Positions 12,407-23,468 of a stretch of DNA of 64,000 nt are shown one piece after another. The DNA comes from Butyriboletus loyo (taxonomy: Eukaryota; Basidiomycota; Agaricomycetes; Boletales; Boletaceae), in the NCBI GenBank assembly GCA_038093515.1, contig JBBPSI010000006.1, positions 248,001 through 312,000 on the forward strand. The letters run 5' to 3'. The translations under genes were made by a program, and so were the position numbers. Position 1 is the first letter of the stretch. Each line of letters opens with the position of its first letter. The notes beneath the pieces are model-generated. The model was not told the DNA's origin. It did not search any database and saw nothing but the letters and a program-made list of their open reading frames with translations.

Positions 12407-14388
12407 ATGGTACACCTCAGCCCAGATGACCCTTTCGCATCTATCATTGGCCCTCCTCCCAACGAAAGTCCGGAAGCAAAGGAGGCCCGTGAGCGCACGG
12501 AAGTCGAGGCTCGAAGGGTGAGTGATAGTATTGACGAGCAACTTCGACAAGAGCGTATAGCCTTGAAGAAGAAGAAGAAGCCCGTCAAGGTCCTTCTTCT
12601 GGGCCAGAGTGAAAGCGGTATGTCCGCGTGTCCAACCACCTCATCTACCACCTGATCACCCTGAAACCACCAGGCAAGTCAGCCACGTTGAAAAGTCTGC
12701 TCTCCATCACCCATCCTATTTTCGATGCACTGACTCTACCCCATGGCCAGATTTCCAACTTCAGTATGCTCGCCGTGAGTGGGCCAAGGAAAAGGCAACT
12801 TGGCGTGCGGTGATCTTCTTCAATCTCATCCGCAACATCATCGATGTTCTTGATGTGCTGTTGCGTGAAATGTCTCGGTCGGACGGCGATAGACATTCCG
12901 CTAGCCCAGGCTACATCTCCGACAACGACTGGGAACCCTCACCCCATCCCCCTGTCTATTGCTTCACTGACAAACACCGCTTGCTGAAGCTACGCCTCGC
13001 ACCTTTGCGAAGAGTCCAAATCGATTTGGAGAAGAGGCTTGGCCCAGTGTCCCAGGAAATATATACTTGCAACCCCCTTGGGCCGGTTGAGGAACACCAG
13101 ACAAGCCAAGTTCATCCCCGAGAATTTGGGATCATTTCGAGCAATGGCTGGAAATCTGCGCTGGAAAAGCTTCAAGTGGTGCAGAAAGGTAGCACTTATC
13201 CTCAACCCGTTCTGCGGCGAAGGGAAGAGGAGAACTACGAAATCGCCGACGTTCTTGTGGGCTGCAGGGAAAATATGAAGACCCTTTGGGACGACGACGT
13301 GGTTCAGCAGATCCTGACGCATCGAAAAGCCCGCATCGAGGATTCTCCTGGCTTGTGAGTGTTGAGTGCGACGACATCTTCTTTATTTCCTGATACACAT
13401 TCAAGTTTTCTGAATGATATCGAACGCATTGCTTCTTCAGACTATGAACCAAGTGACGATGACGTTGTTCGCGCTCGACTTCGGACTGTTGGCATTCAGG
13501 AACACAAGTTCGTCGTGGAAGGAGGTCGGTTGATTGTGCCCACTACTCATGATGTCCCTCACGATGGTGTTTCACATCACCTTAGGAAGAGAATGGATAA
13601 TGTATGACGTTGGTGGTACAAGATCTTCTGTAAGTGCTTCGTTATGAGGTATCGGCGTTTACTCAACACCGTGTTCTAGCGAGCTGTTTGGGCATCCTAC
13701 TTTGATGATGTAGACGCGATCATTTTTCTGTGTCCGTTATCCTGTTTCGACGAGAGCCTACGCGAAGACTCGAGAGTCAACCGGCTAGAGGATAGCTATC
13801 AACTCTGGCGTTCCGTCTGCTCATCCACGTTGCTCGCAAAGACGCAAATTATTATTTTCCTCAACAAATGCGACATCCTTCACAACAAACTCAAGCGAGG
13901 GGCCTGTGTAAAAAACTTCTTTCCGAGCTTCGGAGACCGGAAAAACGATACAATCACGGTCATGAAATGTGCGTCCATTTCGCTCATGTATGAAACTCTG
14001 ACTGGATCTGATCATCGCATCTCTGTGCGACTTGCGCTTTTCCAGACTTTCAGTCACATTTCAAAGACATCTTCAAGTTGGTCTCGCCGGAACCACGACC
14101 ATTCTTTGTTCATTTCACATCGATCATCGTGAGTCTATTCCACCGAGTGATCACGTTTTATTCCTGTACCCTTCTTCCTTCTCTTTGGGGAAACTGTATC
14201 TTCGCTTATTACTCAGACCTGACCTCCTGATTATTCATCTCAGGACACAAAGGCCACTGCAGCAACACTGAGAGTCGGTGAGTGCCATCCCCGTCTTGTT
14301 CGCATTCCGGATGGATGCTTATGAATGTCGCTCCTCAGTTGAGGAGGGTATCCTTCGATCATATCTAAGGAATGCAGATATATTATGA
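12407..14388 (+). CDS. Divergent G-protein alpha subunit
   Basis: Nine exons: 12407-12617, 12674-12694, 12751-13354, 13406-13524, 13586-13629, 13680-13968, 14046-14128, 14244-14277 and 14339-14388; 484 residues, all phases consistent. The P-loop KVLLLGQSESGKSATLKNF is assembled across a 21-nt exon. A helical-domain-like region with a long acidic, Pro-rich insert follows, then RLRTVGIQEHKF (switch I), MYDVGGTRSSRAVW (switch II), IIFLNKCDIL (the NKxD guanine motif) and VHFTSIIDTKATAATL near the C-terminus. Ordinary G-alphas have DVGGQ; here the catalytic Gln is Thr. The N-terminus lacks the MGxxxS myristoylation signal and is lysine-rich before the P-loop. Such divergent G-alpha paralogues are common in Agaricomycetes. 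Signalling activity is uncertain, and slow or absent GTP hydrolysis is inference. Confidence 0.9.
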
Positions 14389-14661
14389 AGCGTTGGATGT
14401 GTGTGTGTAAAGTGATAAATATACCCAGAATATTCATCCCAGGCCTCGAGGGCTGATCGATCTGATCCCACGAGGCTGTTGTAGATCGTTGGAATGGACG
14501 GCTCCCCTCTGTACACTTAACCTAATTCACTTTCAGCCATCGTCCTACATCCGGACGATAACGGTCTAGGTGCAAATTCGTGGTACTATTTGACATAGGT
14601 CGCAGGATGTCTAGCTAGCAAATGTAAAACACGATTCAAGTATCTACATGCCGCGCTAATT

Positions 14662-17048
14662 CTATGGAACCTGACCCTGTCCGTCCTCTCTTCCAGCCCC
14701 ATTTCGCAACGTCGGTGTACCCAACCCGCGCTCTGAACGACTCTGTTCTTCGGGGGACTGTGTCCTGGGGAATTCTCGGGGAGATGACCCTGCCGAAGCA
14801 TGGGCTGTGAGGTCAACTGCCGGGCTATCCGGTTCGTCCTCAGAATCATGAGGCGTCCCGTTTAAGCCTGGGCCCTGTGTGTTGCCCAGGGGGGCGTTCC
14901 GACGGGCACGACGAGCATGGAACGTCCGACTGGCCGTCGCATTCGAGAAAAGGGGCAACAAATACCGCTCGTCCAACGTCTGGAACCATTTCCCATCTTC
15001 TCCTATCGTCGCGCTCCCTTGCTCCTGATCATGGCTATGGTCAGCCTCGACACGGCCTTCAGGGTCAGCAGACGTCGTCGCCATCGGAAGGACCTCCGCA
15101 TCCGAATCTAACGAATCTGAGGACGCCATGGAAAACACGTTGGTGGTGGCGATAGGAGAGGGCTGTACCTGGGCGTGGTGATTGTAACTACGCAATGTAT
15201 AATGCGTCCCGATTCGTCCTGCTGCACGACCGTATCCCCGTTCTGATGCTGAATAGTATGGCACGGGGTCGTCGTCGGTGTGCCGGTTCCATCCGCCAGA
15301 CGTGCGACGACCGGACCAAGAGGCGCGGTCGGTGGGTCCATCCTCATCGCTGCTGCTCGCGGCATCATCTTCTACCCCCGTTCTGATACCGAGGATCTCG
15401 AGCATCCGAGCGGTCGTTCCACCAAATACGATGACCGTGAGGACAACAACAACGAGGACGGTGATGCGCAGGGTCTGAGCGTTATCACCCTTGAACCCTG
15501 CTGCCAGGGCAACACCGACGGCGCCACGCAAGCCCGCCCAGAACAACATCATCTGGTATGAGTGTGGGAGTTCTTCGTTGCGTTGTCCGCGTGCGTGCCT
15601 TGTGAAGAGGTTGATAGCCTCGGATAACGGAAAAACGGCAGCATAACGAGTGAAAATGACGGCGACGGTAGTGACGGCAATGAAGAGAGGCTTCACATAA
15701 TTTGTTACGCGTTCAGAGGAGGGCGGGCTTGTGAAAAGGGAAAGGCCAAGATATATGAAGATGAAGTTTTCCGAGAGTTGTGCGAGCGTCGAGAAGATGT
15801 ACTTGGTCGTGCGTTGCGTCCTACGCGACATGGTGTGATATGCGTAGTGCTTCAAGGTTATGCCGCAGAAGAGGAGAGAGACGATGCCAGACATGGAGAG
15901 GCCATTCGAAAAAAAGTAGCAAGTATAGGCACAGAGTGCAACAAGGCAGGACTCGATGGAGGGATAGAGGCTGAGGGACGAGTGTTTCAACACCAGGGAC
16001 ATCGCGAGGCCGAAACTGACGCCCAATGCCATCGACACGCTGAAAGAGAGAAGGAAGATGCCGATTCCATGGAAGATTGACGATAGGAAAATCTCCGTTC
16101 CGTGAAATCGCGTCAGTGTCCTGTGGAGCATTCAGGGGCCAATGTAGAGAATAGCAGTTTGCGATACTCACTCGTACATGACGATACTAACGGCGTCATT
16201 GAGAAGGCTCTCGCCGAAAATGATCGTATAAAGCTTCGGGTCAACTTTGTACTGTTGGAAGATGGCGAGGATGGTCACAGGATCTGTGGCAGACAGCGTC
16301 GAGCCGAATATAAGGCATTCCAGTAAGGTGATGTCCAACGACTCTATCCCCAGAAATGAATAAATGTATACGAGAACTCTGCACTAAAACTGATAAGCGA
16401 CGTGGAAACGACCTCTGGTATGCGTGCCCACGTACCCAACTCCCATGGCAGATATGGCCGTTCCCAGAAAAGCAAACGTGAGGATAGAGCCAAAGTTACG
16501 GAAGAAGTTTTCCTGCATAACCAACGAGTCCATACACATCCTGAAAATCAGATATGAGCAGCATGCACTCACCTGTTTCAGCTCGTAACCCGAATTCAAT
16601 ATGATCGGAGGCAGCAGGAGATTGAAAAAGAGGGTATGCTTGAATGTCTGAAACACGACGGTCAGCTCTCCAATATGGATGAAAAAGGCGCCTCTTTGAA
16701 TGTATGAAAAGTTTGTCGGCGGGAGCAGAATAAAATCGCAAGTCCACAACCACAGCTGGGAATTGACAAGGGACGTCGACTCACTAGCATTTCTCTTATC
16801 ATCGTGCCTGGTGCTAGACGAACGACGAGTCCGACAAACATGCCTGCAAAGATAGCGACTAACGTTTCGTGAATGGCCCGTATGCGTTTTATTTGGAGAT
16901 AGTAGGAAGTCCATAGGGAGAGGATAAGCAACAGGCAGACGAGAAAGAGCGACCACGATGAGTAGAACTCTTCTTCCTCTGCGACGGGTGTACCAGATGG
17001 CACCGCGTCGGAGGCCTGAACGGTGATTGAGCCGAGTGTGAATGACAT
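14662..17048 (-). CDS. NHX1: Endosomal/vacuolar Na+(K+)/H+ exchanger (NHX1-like)
   Basis: Five exons fit the frame: 17048-16785, 16647-16573, 16512-16436, 16378-16172 and 16120-14662; about 693 residues. The N-terminus has two hydrophobic helices. Family signatures follow in order: [19 protein letters not shown] (amiloride-site region), [33 protein letters not shown] (ion-binding Asn-Asp), and [19 protein letters not shown]. The C-terminal ~200 residues are cytosolic, acidic and Ser-rich, probably regulatory. In yeast Nhx1 exchanges Na+/K+ for H+ in late endosomes and so controls lumenal pH and trafficking. Intron 1 (16784-16648, 137 nt) is unusually long and could hide a short additional exon for a lumenal loop. 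The 3' end converges on the G-alpha gene with 273 bp between stops. Confidence 0.9.
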
Positions 17049-17289
17049 GAATTCTATGGAGCGAGGAAAGTCAGTGAGTAAATCTGCAGAAGTCTAGCAC
17101 ATCAGTCCGAGTTGAAGGTTCGTTTGCAACAACGCTCTGTGGGCTGCCGTGTGGTGGTTAGAGGTTGGGTCTAGCTTATGTAACGTGTATCAGCGTAGTT
17201 GGCCAATTTTATCCCGTTCCCATGATCATGAGCGGAGAAAACGCTGGCATTACACAGAAGCTATACTCTAGTCAACTATCGCCCAACCA

Positions 17290-18804
17290 TCACCGTGCGC
17301 GGCGTGATGTCTTTGGCAACGAGGTCCAGTTTGGCTTTCTCTGATTCACAGCCTGGCTGGCCGTTGCCTCCACCCTCGTTCGACGATACCACTCCATGAT
17401 CATTTTACCTGTATCTCTCATCGTCACAGGCGCCATCGCCATCGCCGGGGGTATCGCGAGTGCCTGACGAATTCGTGGCACTCTCAGCAAACAAGATTGG
17501 GTAATCGACAGCAACATGCCAGTAAGCATGCTCAACCACAATCCCTTGAACCAAGTCAATGAACAATTTTTCTCCAAGGAAAAAACGATGTGCTCACAGC
17601 CGGCATCCAGGACATCATGGGTAACGTTGCAAAGGTAGCCACTCGCATGACATTCATGGTATGAGCCATGACAGGCTTGCTGGGGTCTAGTTCCTTCTTC
17701 ATGACCTGTAGTCCAACATCAGACGCCACCTAACCCAACTAGGGAGGAACCCTCACCGAGAATTGGGCGTTCATAGCGAGAATCACGAATGTGGGCATGA
17801 CATAGCCACCAGTGAGCGTTAAATCCGGTAAAAACCAGACACCGCTCTGCGTCAGTTGTATGACTGGCAACTGTACCATATTTTTGATGGCGAAAAACAA
17901 CCCAAAATTGCCGACCATTTGGATAACGGGGGGAAGAAACATGGATCGGAGGGACACGCCTGCCTTCTCCATGAGTTTCTGCTTTTTTAACATGATTTCC
18001 ATCTGTGCTGCTCGGTCCTTGACTCCCTGAGCCTGTTCATCGAGTGTCTTGATCTGGTCGGCGTACGGACGGAGTCGTGCGGTGTTACGCATGCTCGTCA
18101 GCGCAGTGGGAATAAGGCCTGCTCGCCAGAATAGCGTGCCTGCGATGATGGTGTAGAACCATGGCATGCCAGTGCTCACTTGCAGCAACTCAATGGACCA
18201 GCTCATGATACCCGACGGCCACCAATTTGTAAGTCCGAGAGCAGCAAAGTCCCCATATTGTAGTGGTGGAATGATGTTGGCCGCGACTTCGGACGCTGAG
18301 GCTGATACATCGACCGGGAGCACTTCAGAGATGGACTCTGACGTAGGAATGGCGGTTGGAACGATTGCTTCAGTTGGGGCTATTTGTTCGGACGGTGCAT
18401 CTGTCGAGGCGACTGTTTCTTCGGGTGCTGTAGGAGATGTCGTAGTTTTGGCTTGTGCAACTGGCTCTGGCGTGTGTTGGGGGGAGGATTCCGTAGGGTT
18501 TGCAACCTCCGAGGCTGTTGGCTTCGACCACCAGTAATTCCGTACACTCGAAGGACCTTGCAGAGAGGGAAAGCTACCCAACGAGCCGTGCAAATGCTGC
18601 TTTATGATCAGATTTTCTGTTACCGGGCGAGAAGAATTACATGCCTGGAACGCAACCAGCCGATGCCGAGGGTGAAGAGAAGACCGAGCGAGAGCTCTGC
18701 AGCAAAAGCGATGAACACGCGTCGGCCAAGCTGTAAGTAACATACCTAGAACCAGAAGCTCGCAATGCCAGTCGGCCACCTGCACAGACCGTCGTACCAA
18801 ACAT
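17290..18804 (-). CDS. OXA1: Mitochondrial inner-membrane insertase Oxa1
   Basis: Four exons: 18804-18746, 18696-17757, 17705-17598 and 17544-17290; 453 residues. The start at 18804 was preferred over an in-frame Met at 18800 in the next frame because it splices into an Arg-rich, acid-free leader (MFGTTVCAGGRLALRASGSR), typical of mitochondrial targeting. A long Thr/Glu/Pro-rich linker follows. The YidC/Oxa1 core then reads GMPWFYTIIAGTLFWR, a matrix coiled-coil loop (EIMLKKQKLMEKAGVSL), VGNFGLFFAIKNMVQLP, LPDLTLTGGYVMPTFVIL, and MSWMPAGLWLSMLTGM across the last junction. The short basic tail fits ribosome contact. Oxa1 inserts mitochondrially and nuclear-encoded proteins into the inner membrane. 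The exon 3/4 boundary precisely restores the last conserved helix. Confidence 0.92.
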
Positions 18805-18851
18805 TGGACCGGGAAGACACTATTAACGGGTCAAAAAAAGTTAGAGTGTGG

Positions 18852-18872
18852 GAACCGAACCGAACCGAACCC
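18852..18872 (+). repeat. Short tandem repeat (GAACC, four units)
   Basis: Four uninterrupted units of gaacc about 50 bp upstream of the OXA1 start on the opposite strand. It lies between OXA1 and a possible small divergent gene, so it is in promoter sequence. It is a simple repeat, and a regulatory function is not shown. Confidence 0.6.
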
Positions 18873-19012
18873 TGCTGCAAACGAACTGGCTCACACGCTC
18901 TCTTGCTTCCTGGCATGATGCACCGATAAGTCTTACATGTTGGTTGCAATCCCGTTCAGAAAACAGCGTCAAGGTGAAGAAGAAGGGTTATCGGGAAGAC
19001 TCGTTTCTAGCG

Positions 19013-19367
19013 ATGGATCTCGTTCAGTTCAATGAACTCCGTACGCGGCACGCCTTGATAGTGCGTACTGCAAGGAACCATTCTATTCCGGAGTTCGTGT
19101 CGTGGCTCGTCAGCTGGGTACGTCTCTCTTGCCTGTCGCTGTGGTGATCAGTTGGGATTTTCTTCTTGGTCCGCACTTCTCCTTGGTCTGGCTTCTACTA
19201 TGTGCGTGCGTGACGTTCTCGCCACGACCTTGCCGACCGAAGTCCGACCAATAACGGGGCAAGAACATGGGCGACCCTTTATCACTGCAGGGTTGGACGT
19301 TCTAGCTGTGGCGATGGTTACATTCACTGTCGGGGTGGCTTTGGTTATCCTCCTTCTCCAGCTCTGA
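19013..19367 (+). CDS. Possible small two-helix membrane protein, unrecognised
   Basis: An ATG at 19013 opens a frame of 35 codons (MDLVQFNELRTRHALIVRTA...). If a very short intron (about 34 nt, gtacgt..atcag at 19118-19151) is removed, it continues in frame to a second part with two hydrophobic stretches (SALLLGLAST and VTFTVGVALVILLLQ), for about 106 residues. The intron would be shorter than any other in the window, so the model is weak. It is divergent from OXA1 by about 210 bp. I do not recognise the family. Confidence 0.28.
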
Positions 19368-20008
19368 GATCTGATCGCCGTCGTCGATGACATTCAGCCG
19401 TGAGTACCCCTAAATGGTATATAATGTTTGCTAAATGTACAGGTCATTCTTACGCTCATCATGCCGTTTCTCCATTGCCAGCCAGATCGTCTGTACGATT
19501 TATTCAATTGGCCAAAGGAGCACGGCATGAAGTTCGTAGACATGCCCGATTCAGAAGTCGATTGTTCGGCTGGAACGTTGGAATTGAACGTGAACAAATA
19601 TTCCTTGGTCGGCCGCTCCTTGCGTTATTGTTGACACTCTCCCCGAAACCAGACGAAAGCTAATCGATGCCCACTTCAGATCTGAACCTTTTTGAGATCG
19701 CCGTTACTTTGCTAATTGTTTGCTTTCGGCGGTTATGGAGAATTAAATGTTGGCCGCGAAGTACCGTGCCGGAGAGCAACACATGTTTATGAGAGCATCC
19801 ATTGTCTAGCCATGCATAATATATACTTGGGCATTTAACCACACTCTGCAAAAATAATGGTAGCATGTACTGCTGCAATTCCTGGTATATAGAAGAAAAA
19901 ATAAGCACTCAGTACAGTGAAAACCGTATGAGTAAGTGCAAAAAAGTGCCAGCTTGTTTAACGACGAAAGCCCAATGTAACGGTATACTCCCATGGAAAT
20001 CAAACCCC
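19368..20008. other. Intergenic with an unassigned open frame
   Basis: A 68-codon frame at about 19428-19634 (plus), beginning VILTLIMPFLHCQPDRLYDL and preceded by a good acceptor at 19440, might be an exon of an unknown gene. It cannot be joined cleanly to the 19013 frame because stops occur in all three frames between them. Otherwise nothing is seen. Confidence 0.3.
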
Positions 20009-21026
20009 TCACAAGGAGGCTGCCACGAAAGCGGCAACACCTAATATTGCACTAACTGCAGCAGAGAGCTCTTGGTCGCCAGAGCGAGGTGTGGCGCCGG
20101 ACAAGAGGCCGCTGGATAAGCCGCCGGCAGCCTGGACGGCACCATTGAGGAAACTTTGACCACATTTGCTAGTGACGTTGTTGTAAAGGGAGATCTGACC
20201 GGCAAATAGTAAACTGTTGCTCAAGCCGGGAGCATACGGGCAGCCCGACTCAAAGTCAATGTAAGCGGTCAGAATGTTCCTGGCGCAGGTGGTGCAGAGC
20301 TCGGAGCTCGGCATAGAAGGTTGAAGGAACATGAAGGGGAGGTTGGTATCCTGGTATGTGGTGGTATTGGGAACAAGGGCAGTGGTTGCGTTGGAAAGAT
20401 CACGGCGGGTGGCTACACCGCTGGCATCGGCTGCGTTATACAGGTTGTTGGTCAACAAGTTCTGCGTCTGGGATTTTGATGGATCGACCAGTGTAAGACT
20501 GCCTGTGCTTGAGGAGTTGGAGAGCTCGGTGGCACAGTATTTTCCATTGTCGTCCTTGGAACAGATGGCCAGCCTGATAGGCGCGAGGGAGTATACGACG
20601 TCGTAGAGCGCCTTGACCACTTCGTTTGGTGTAGTAGTCAATTCGGCCGGGCAAGCAGCGTAAAAAGCAGCGAGCTGAGCGGTGACAGCACTCTGGGGAC
20701 ATGCAGTAAATGCACTGCTTGCGCAAAGCGTGTTCAGAGCGCTGTTGATGGTGGAAGACGAGGGGGACGTAGTATTAGCATTTGGAACGAACGGCGCCAG
20801 GGCTGTGGTGAAAGGGTTCGTGCAAGACACAAAGTCGGTATTGCTATTCAGGGACGTGAGGTAGGTGATGCAGTTGGTGGAGATTCCAGATGGAATGAAA
20901 GGATTCGACTGGTCAAAGCAAGATCAGTGTGAACCCGGGAAGAGAGTGCGATCGAGGCAGTACCGAAGACTGGGCCATTACGGCCGATACGAGTACGGCT
21001 GTGATGGCAAATGGTCGGAACGCCAT
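20009..21026 (-). CDS. DUF7729-like secreted, probably GPI-anchored protein
   Basis: Two exons: 21026-20964 and 20908-20009; 320 residues. The first exon encodes almost exactly the signal peptide (MAFRPFAITAVLVSAVMAQ). The mature part starts SNPFIPSGISTNCITYLTSL and carries regularly spaced cysteines, including CTTCARNILTAY and a CPYAPGLSNS region. It has several N-glycosylation sites. It ends in a Gly/Ser-rich stretch plus a hydrophobic tail (AVSAILGVAAFVAASL) typical of a GPI-attachment signal. Cys pattern and layout resemble the fungal DUF7729 proteins. Function is unknown; a cell-surface location is inferred. The 55-nt intron separating the signal peptide from the mature part is clean in both splice sites. 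Confidence 0.75.
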
Positions 21027-23468
21027 TAGAGTAGGGTAAGGAACGGACGTGTTCGTTACTGTCGACGACGAGCACGAGGGAGGGAGTTGTGAGTGAAAAC
21101 GACGGTGGGCCCAATGCCCTCGTTGTCAGTGCCCGTGGGAATTGGCGACGGTAAAACACGACCACACAGAACGCCAGAACCCGCGGATTGAAATTTCCGG
21201 TGGTTTCAGAGCGGCGTCTTCGCTGCACGGAACGGTCACAGTCTGAAAATCTCCTCCGAGGTCAACACTTGGTCAGCGACTTGGATCAAGGTACAATGAA
21301 AAGCTTATCACATCGTCCCTTTACAGGAACCCAAATTCGCTTCTTTCTCCTGACCCCCATCATCGATCGTGAAGGTTAGTAGTCCCCACGCATTTCCACC
21401 TGGCGTGCAGCTGTGTTGACTTTCTCCGAGCGGCCTTGAGTAGAATGGTGATATTGCTTGTCCCCACAAGCCCTTCTATCCTGGTCTTTCCATTAATTAT
21501 CAACGTGCCAATTTCCGTTGTCCAGTCGGGCCCCCATCTGATGTGCAAAGAATCCGGGCTATCCCCGCAGCATGCACGAATCTCAGGGTGCTGAAATCGC
21601 TCGGACAAGATTCTTTGGTTATCTTCTTCCCCGAGCGGCGATAGGCTCGGCATTGCCCAGCCTCCTGTTTGCGATTCAAGCCGGCCCATCGGCACAGCTG
21701 TCCAGACGTTCAAAGAACAAGTGGGTTTCCATCGCGCCACCACTAACACGCCATCCGTGTAAACGAATCAGAGGTCGTAATGTAGTCTCCATCTTCTCTA
21801 CCTCCCCGAGCGCGTCGAGATCGCGGTTGGCTTACACCTTCGAATGTCGCTGTCAGCATTTGATCGTCTGTCAAAGCGAACCGAGTTCATGGTATCCGGT
21901 AACTCAAGCCACCTTGACTTTTCGGGGCATCTGTGAAGATCCTTGGGTGGGGTAAGGGATATCTCGGTTGATTCCTGCATTGTTCACTGAGCTTCCTTGA
22001 TCAAGTCCCCCGGGAATGAAGTTCTCCTACTCGCCTGTCCTCGTTGCACTGATTTCCGTGCTTCTCGTATCACAGGTTGAACTGATCGACCCCTGTCACA
22101 TGAATACGTTCCAACTACAACGCGATACGCCATTGACAATGGTCACCCGCTTAACAATTTCCGCGTTGTATTCTCGCTTCCAACGAGCACACGATAATCA
22201 TCCACAGGTGGCGTTTCATGTTTCTCCCATATATTCCCTCTTATCAAGAATGCTTTGCTGCACCGCCCAGACGCCAGTATATAGTATCTCGTCACGTTAA
22301 TTTCACACCCATGAGTGTGGAGATACGTTTCGTACTTTTGGTCAACTTCTCCCTTCCCTGAGCATTCCATTCTCATATACTTGTTCGTTCACCGGCATTC
22401 TGGTCGACCTGTGCAGGTCCCGGTAACCTCGACTACTGGTTTTGGTATTATTGGACAGGACACTTGGTTTCCCTCATCACAGTAGAGTCTGTTCCATGTT
22501 TGAAGATACCGTCCAACCGGATATATTTCTTCAAGCGTTACAGGTGAGTCTGAACCTTTACTCCGACTATATTCGCACCACAAATGTCCCGCGTGAAGGA
22601 TGTGCTATCTTTCAGAAATGGCCTGTTCAATAGGATGATGCGGGTTTCATATCTCGTTCCGTGTGTCGGATGTGGCGCAAACTCGCTAGGCAAGAAATGA
22701 TTGCGCGGCCGACAACCTTGATTGCACCATGTGGTTTCCCCCCTTTTCTTTCTAGCCGAGCTTCTCATTCGCACACAGTTAAGCGGATGGCTCTCGTCGC
22801 TGCGCATCTTGGCAACCACCACCGCAGTCTGGTCGGCCCCGATCAGGCTCCAAGTTGCCTAGCGTTTGATGCCTCGCCTTCCGCAGTGGCGTATCCGACG
22901 CGGCCGTTTCCACCTTATATATCCCCCTATTTTTCACGTAGGCAAGAACGTGACACCCGACACGTGGTTAGAGCTTAAAGTTGACCATTTTTCTCACCCA
23001 AGTCGCACGTTTATCAATGTGGCTGACATTGGCCAGCACACACATACACATGCCTCCTGGACGTAAGACAGTCAAGACGACGACGATATTATCTTGTCAA
23101 AAAAAACACTCGTAATCGTCCTGTAGCCATCATGATGCCTCGTGTGCAGTCATGCGTGGTTTTTATCTACATGGAGGCTATGAAATTTGAACGGGGCTTC
23201 TAATTCAAGTTTCTGGATCAAAGTTAACTCGCAAGGTACACAGTTTGGCCGAGACCGGCGTGCCTTTGCCGCGTTACATGCGAGGGAATTATCCATACTG
23301 TCTATTCATGACCCCGTGAAAAAAACCAGGGCTTCGAGACAATTTCCGCAGTTAAAGATAGTCGACGGTCCTAAGACGCGAATATACAGGACGAAAGGGA
23401 GAGGACCTATGGTGAATCGTGATATCAGAACTCCGTTCATTAACCGTTCATTAATAATCCCGATAATC
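21027..23468. other. Long intergenic region; one signal-peptide-like open frame
   Basis: About 2.4 kb with no convincing multi-exon gene. A plus-strand frame at 22016-22300 begins with a good signal peptide (MKFSYSPVLVALISVLLVSQ), but the remainder is not protein-like, so it could be the first exon of a small secreted protein or chance. A minus-strand frame at 21749-21360 has no recognisable motif. Confidence 0.35.

Noticed and set aside
21360..21749. 129-codon minus-strand open frame
   Set aside because: No recognisable motif, signal peptide or splice partner; overlaps another frame on the opposite strand.
22016..22300. Open frame starting with a signal-peptide-like sequence
   Set aside because: Only the first 20 residues look protein-like; the rest has no features and no convincing second exon. 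Mentioned in the intergenic entry only.
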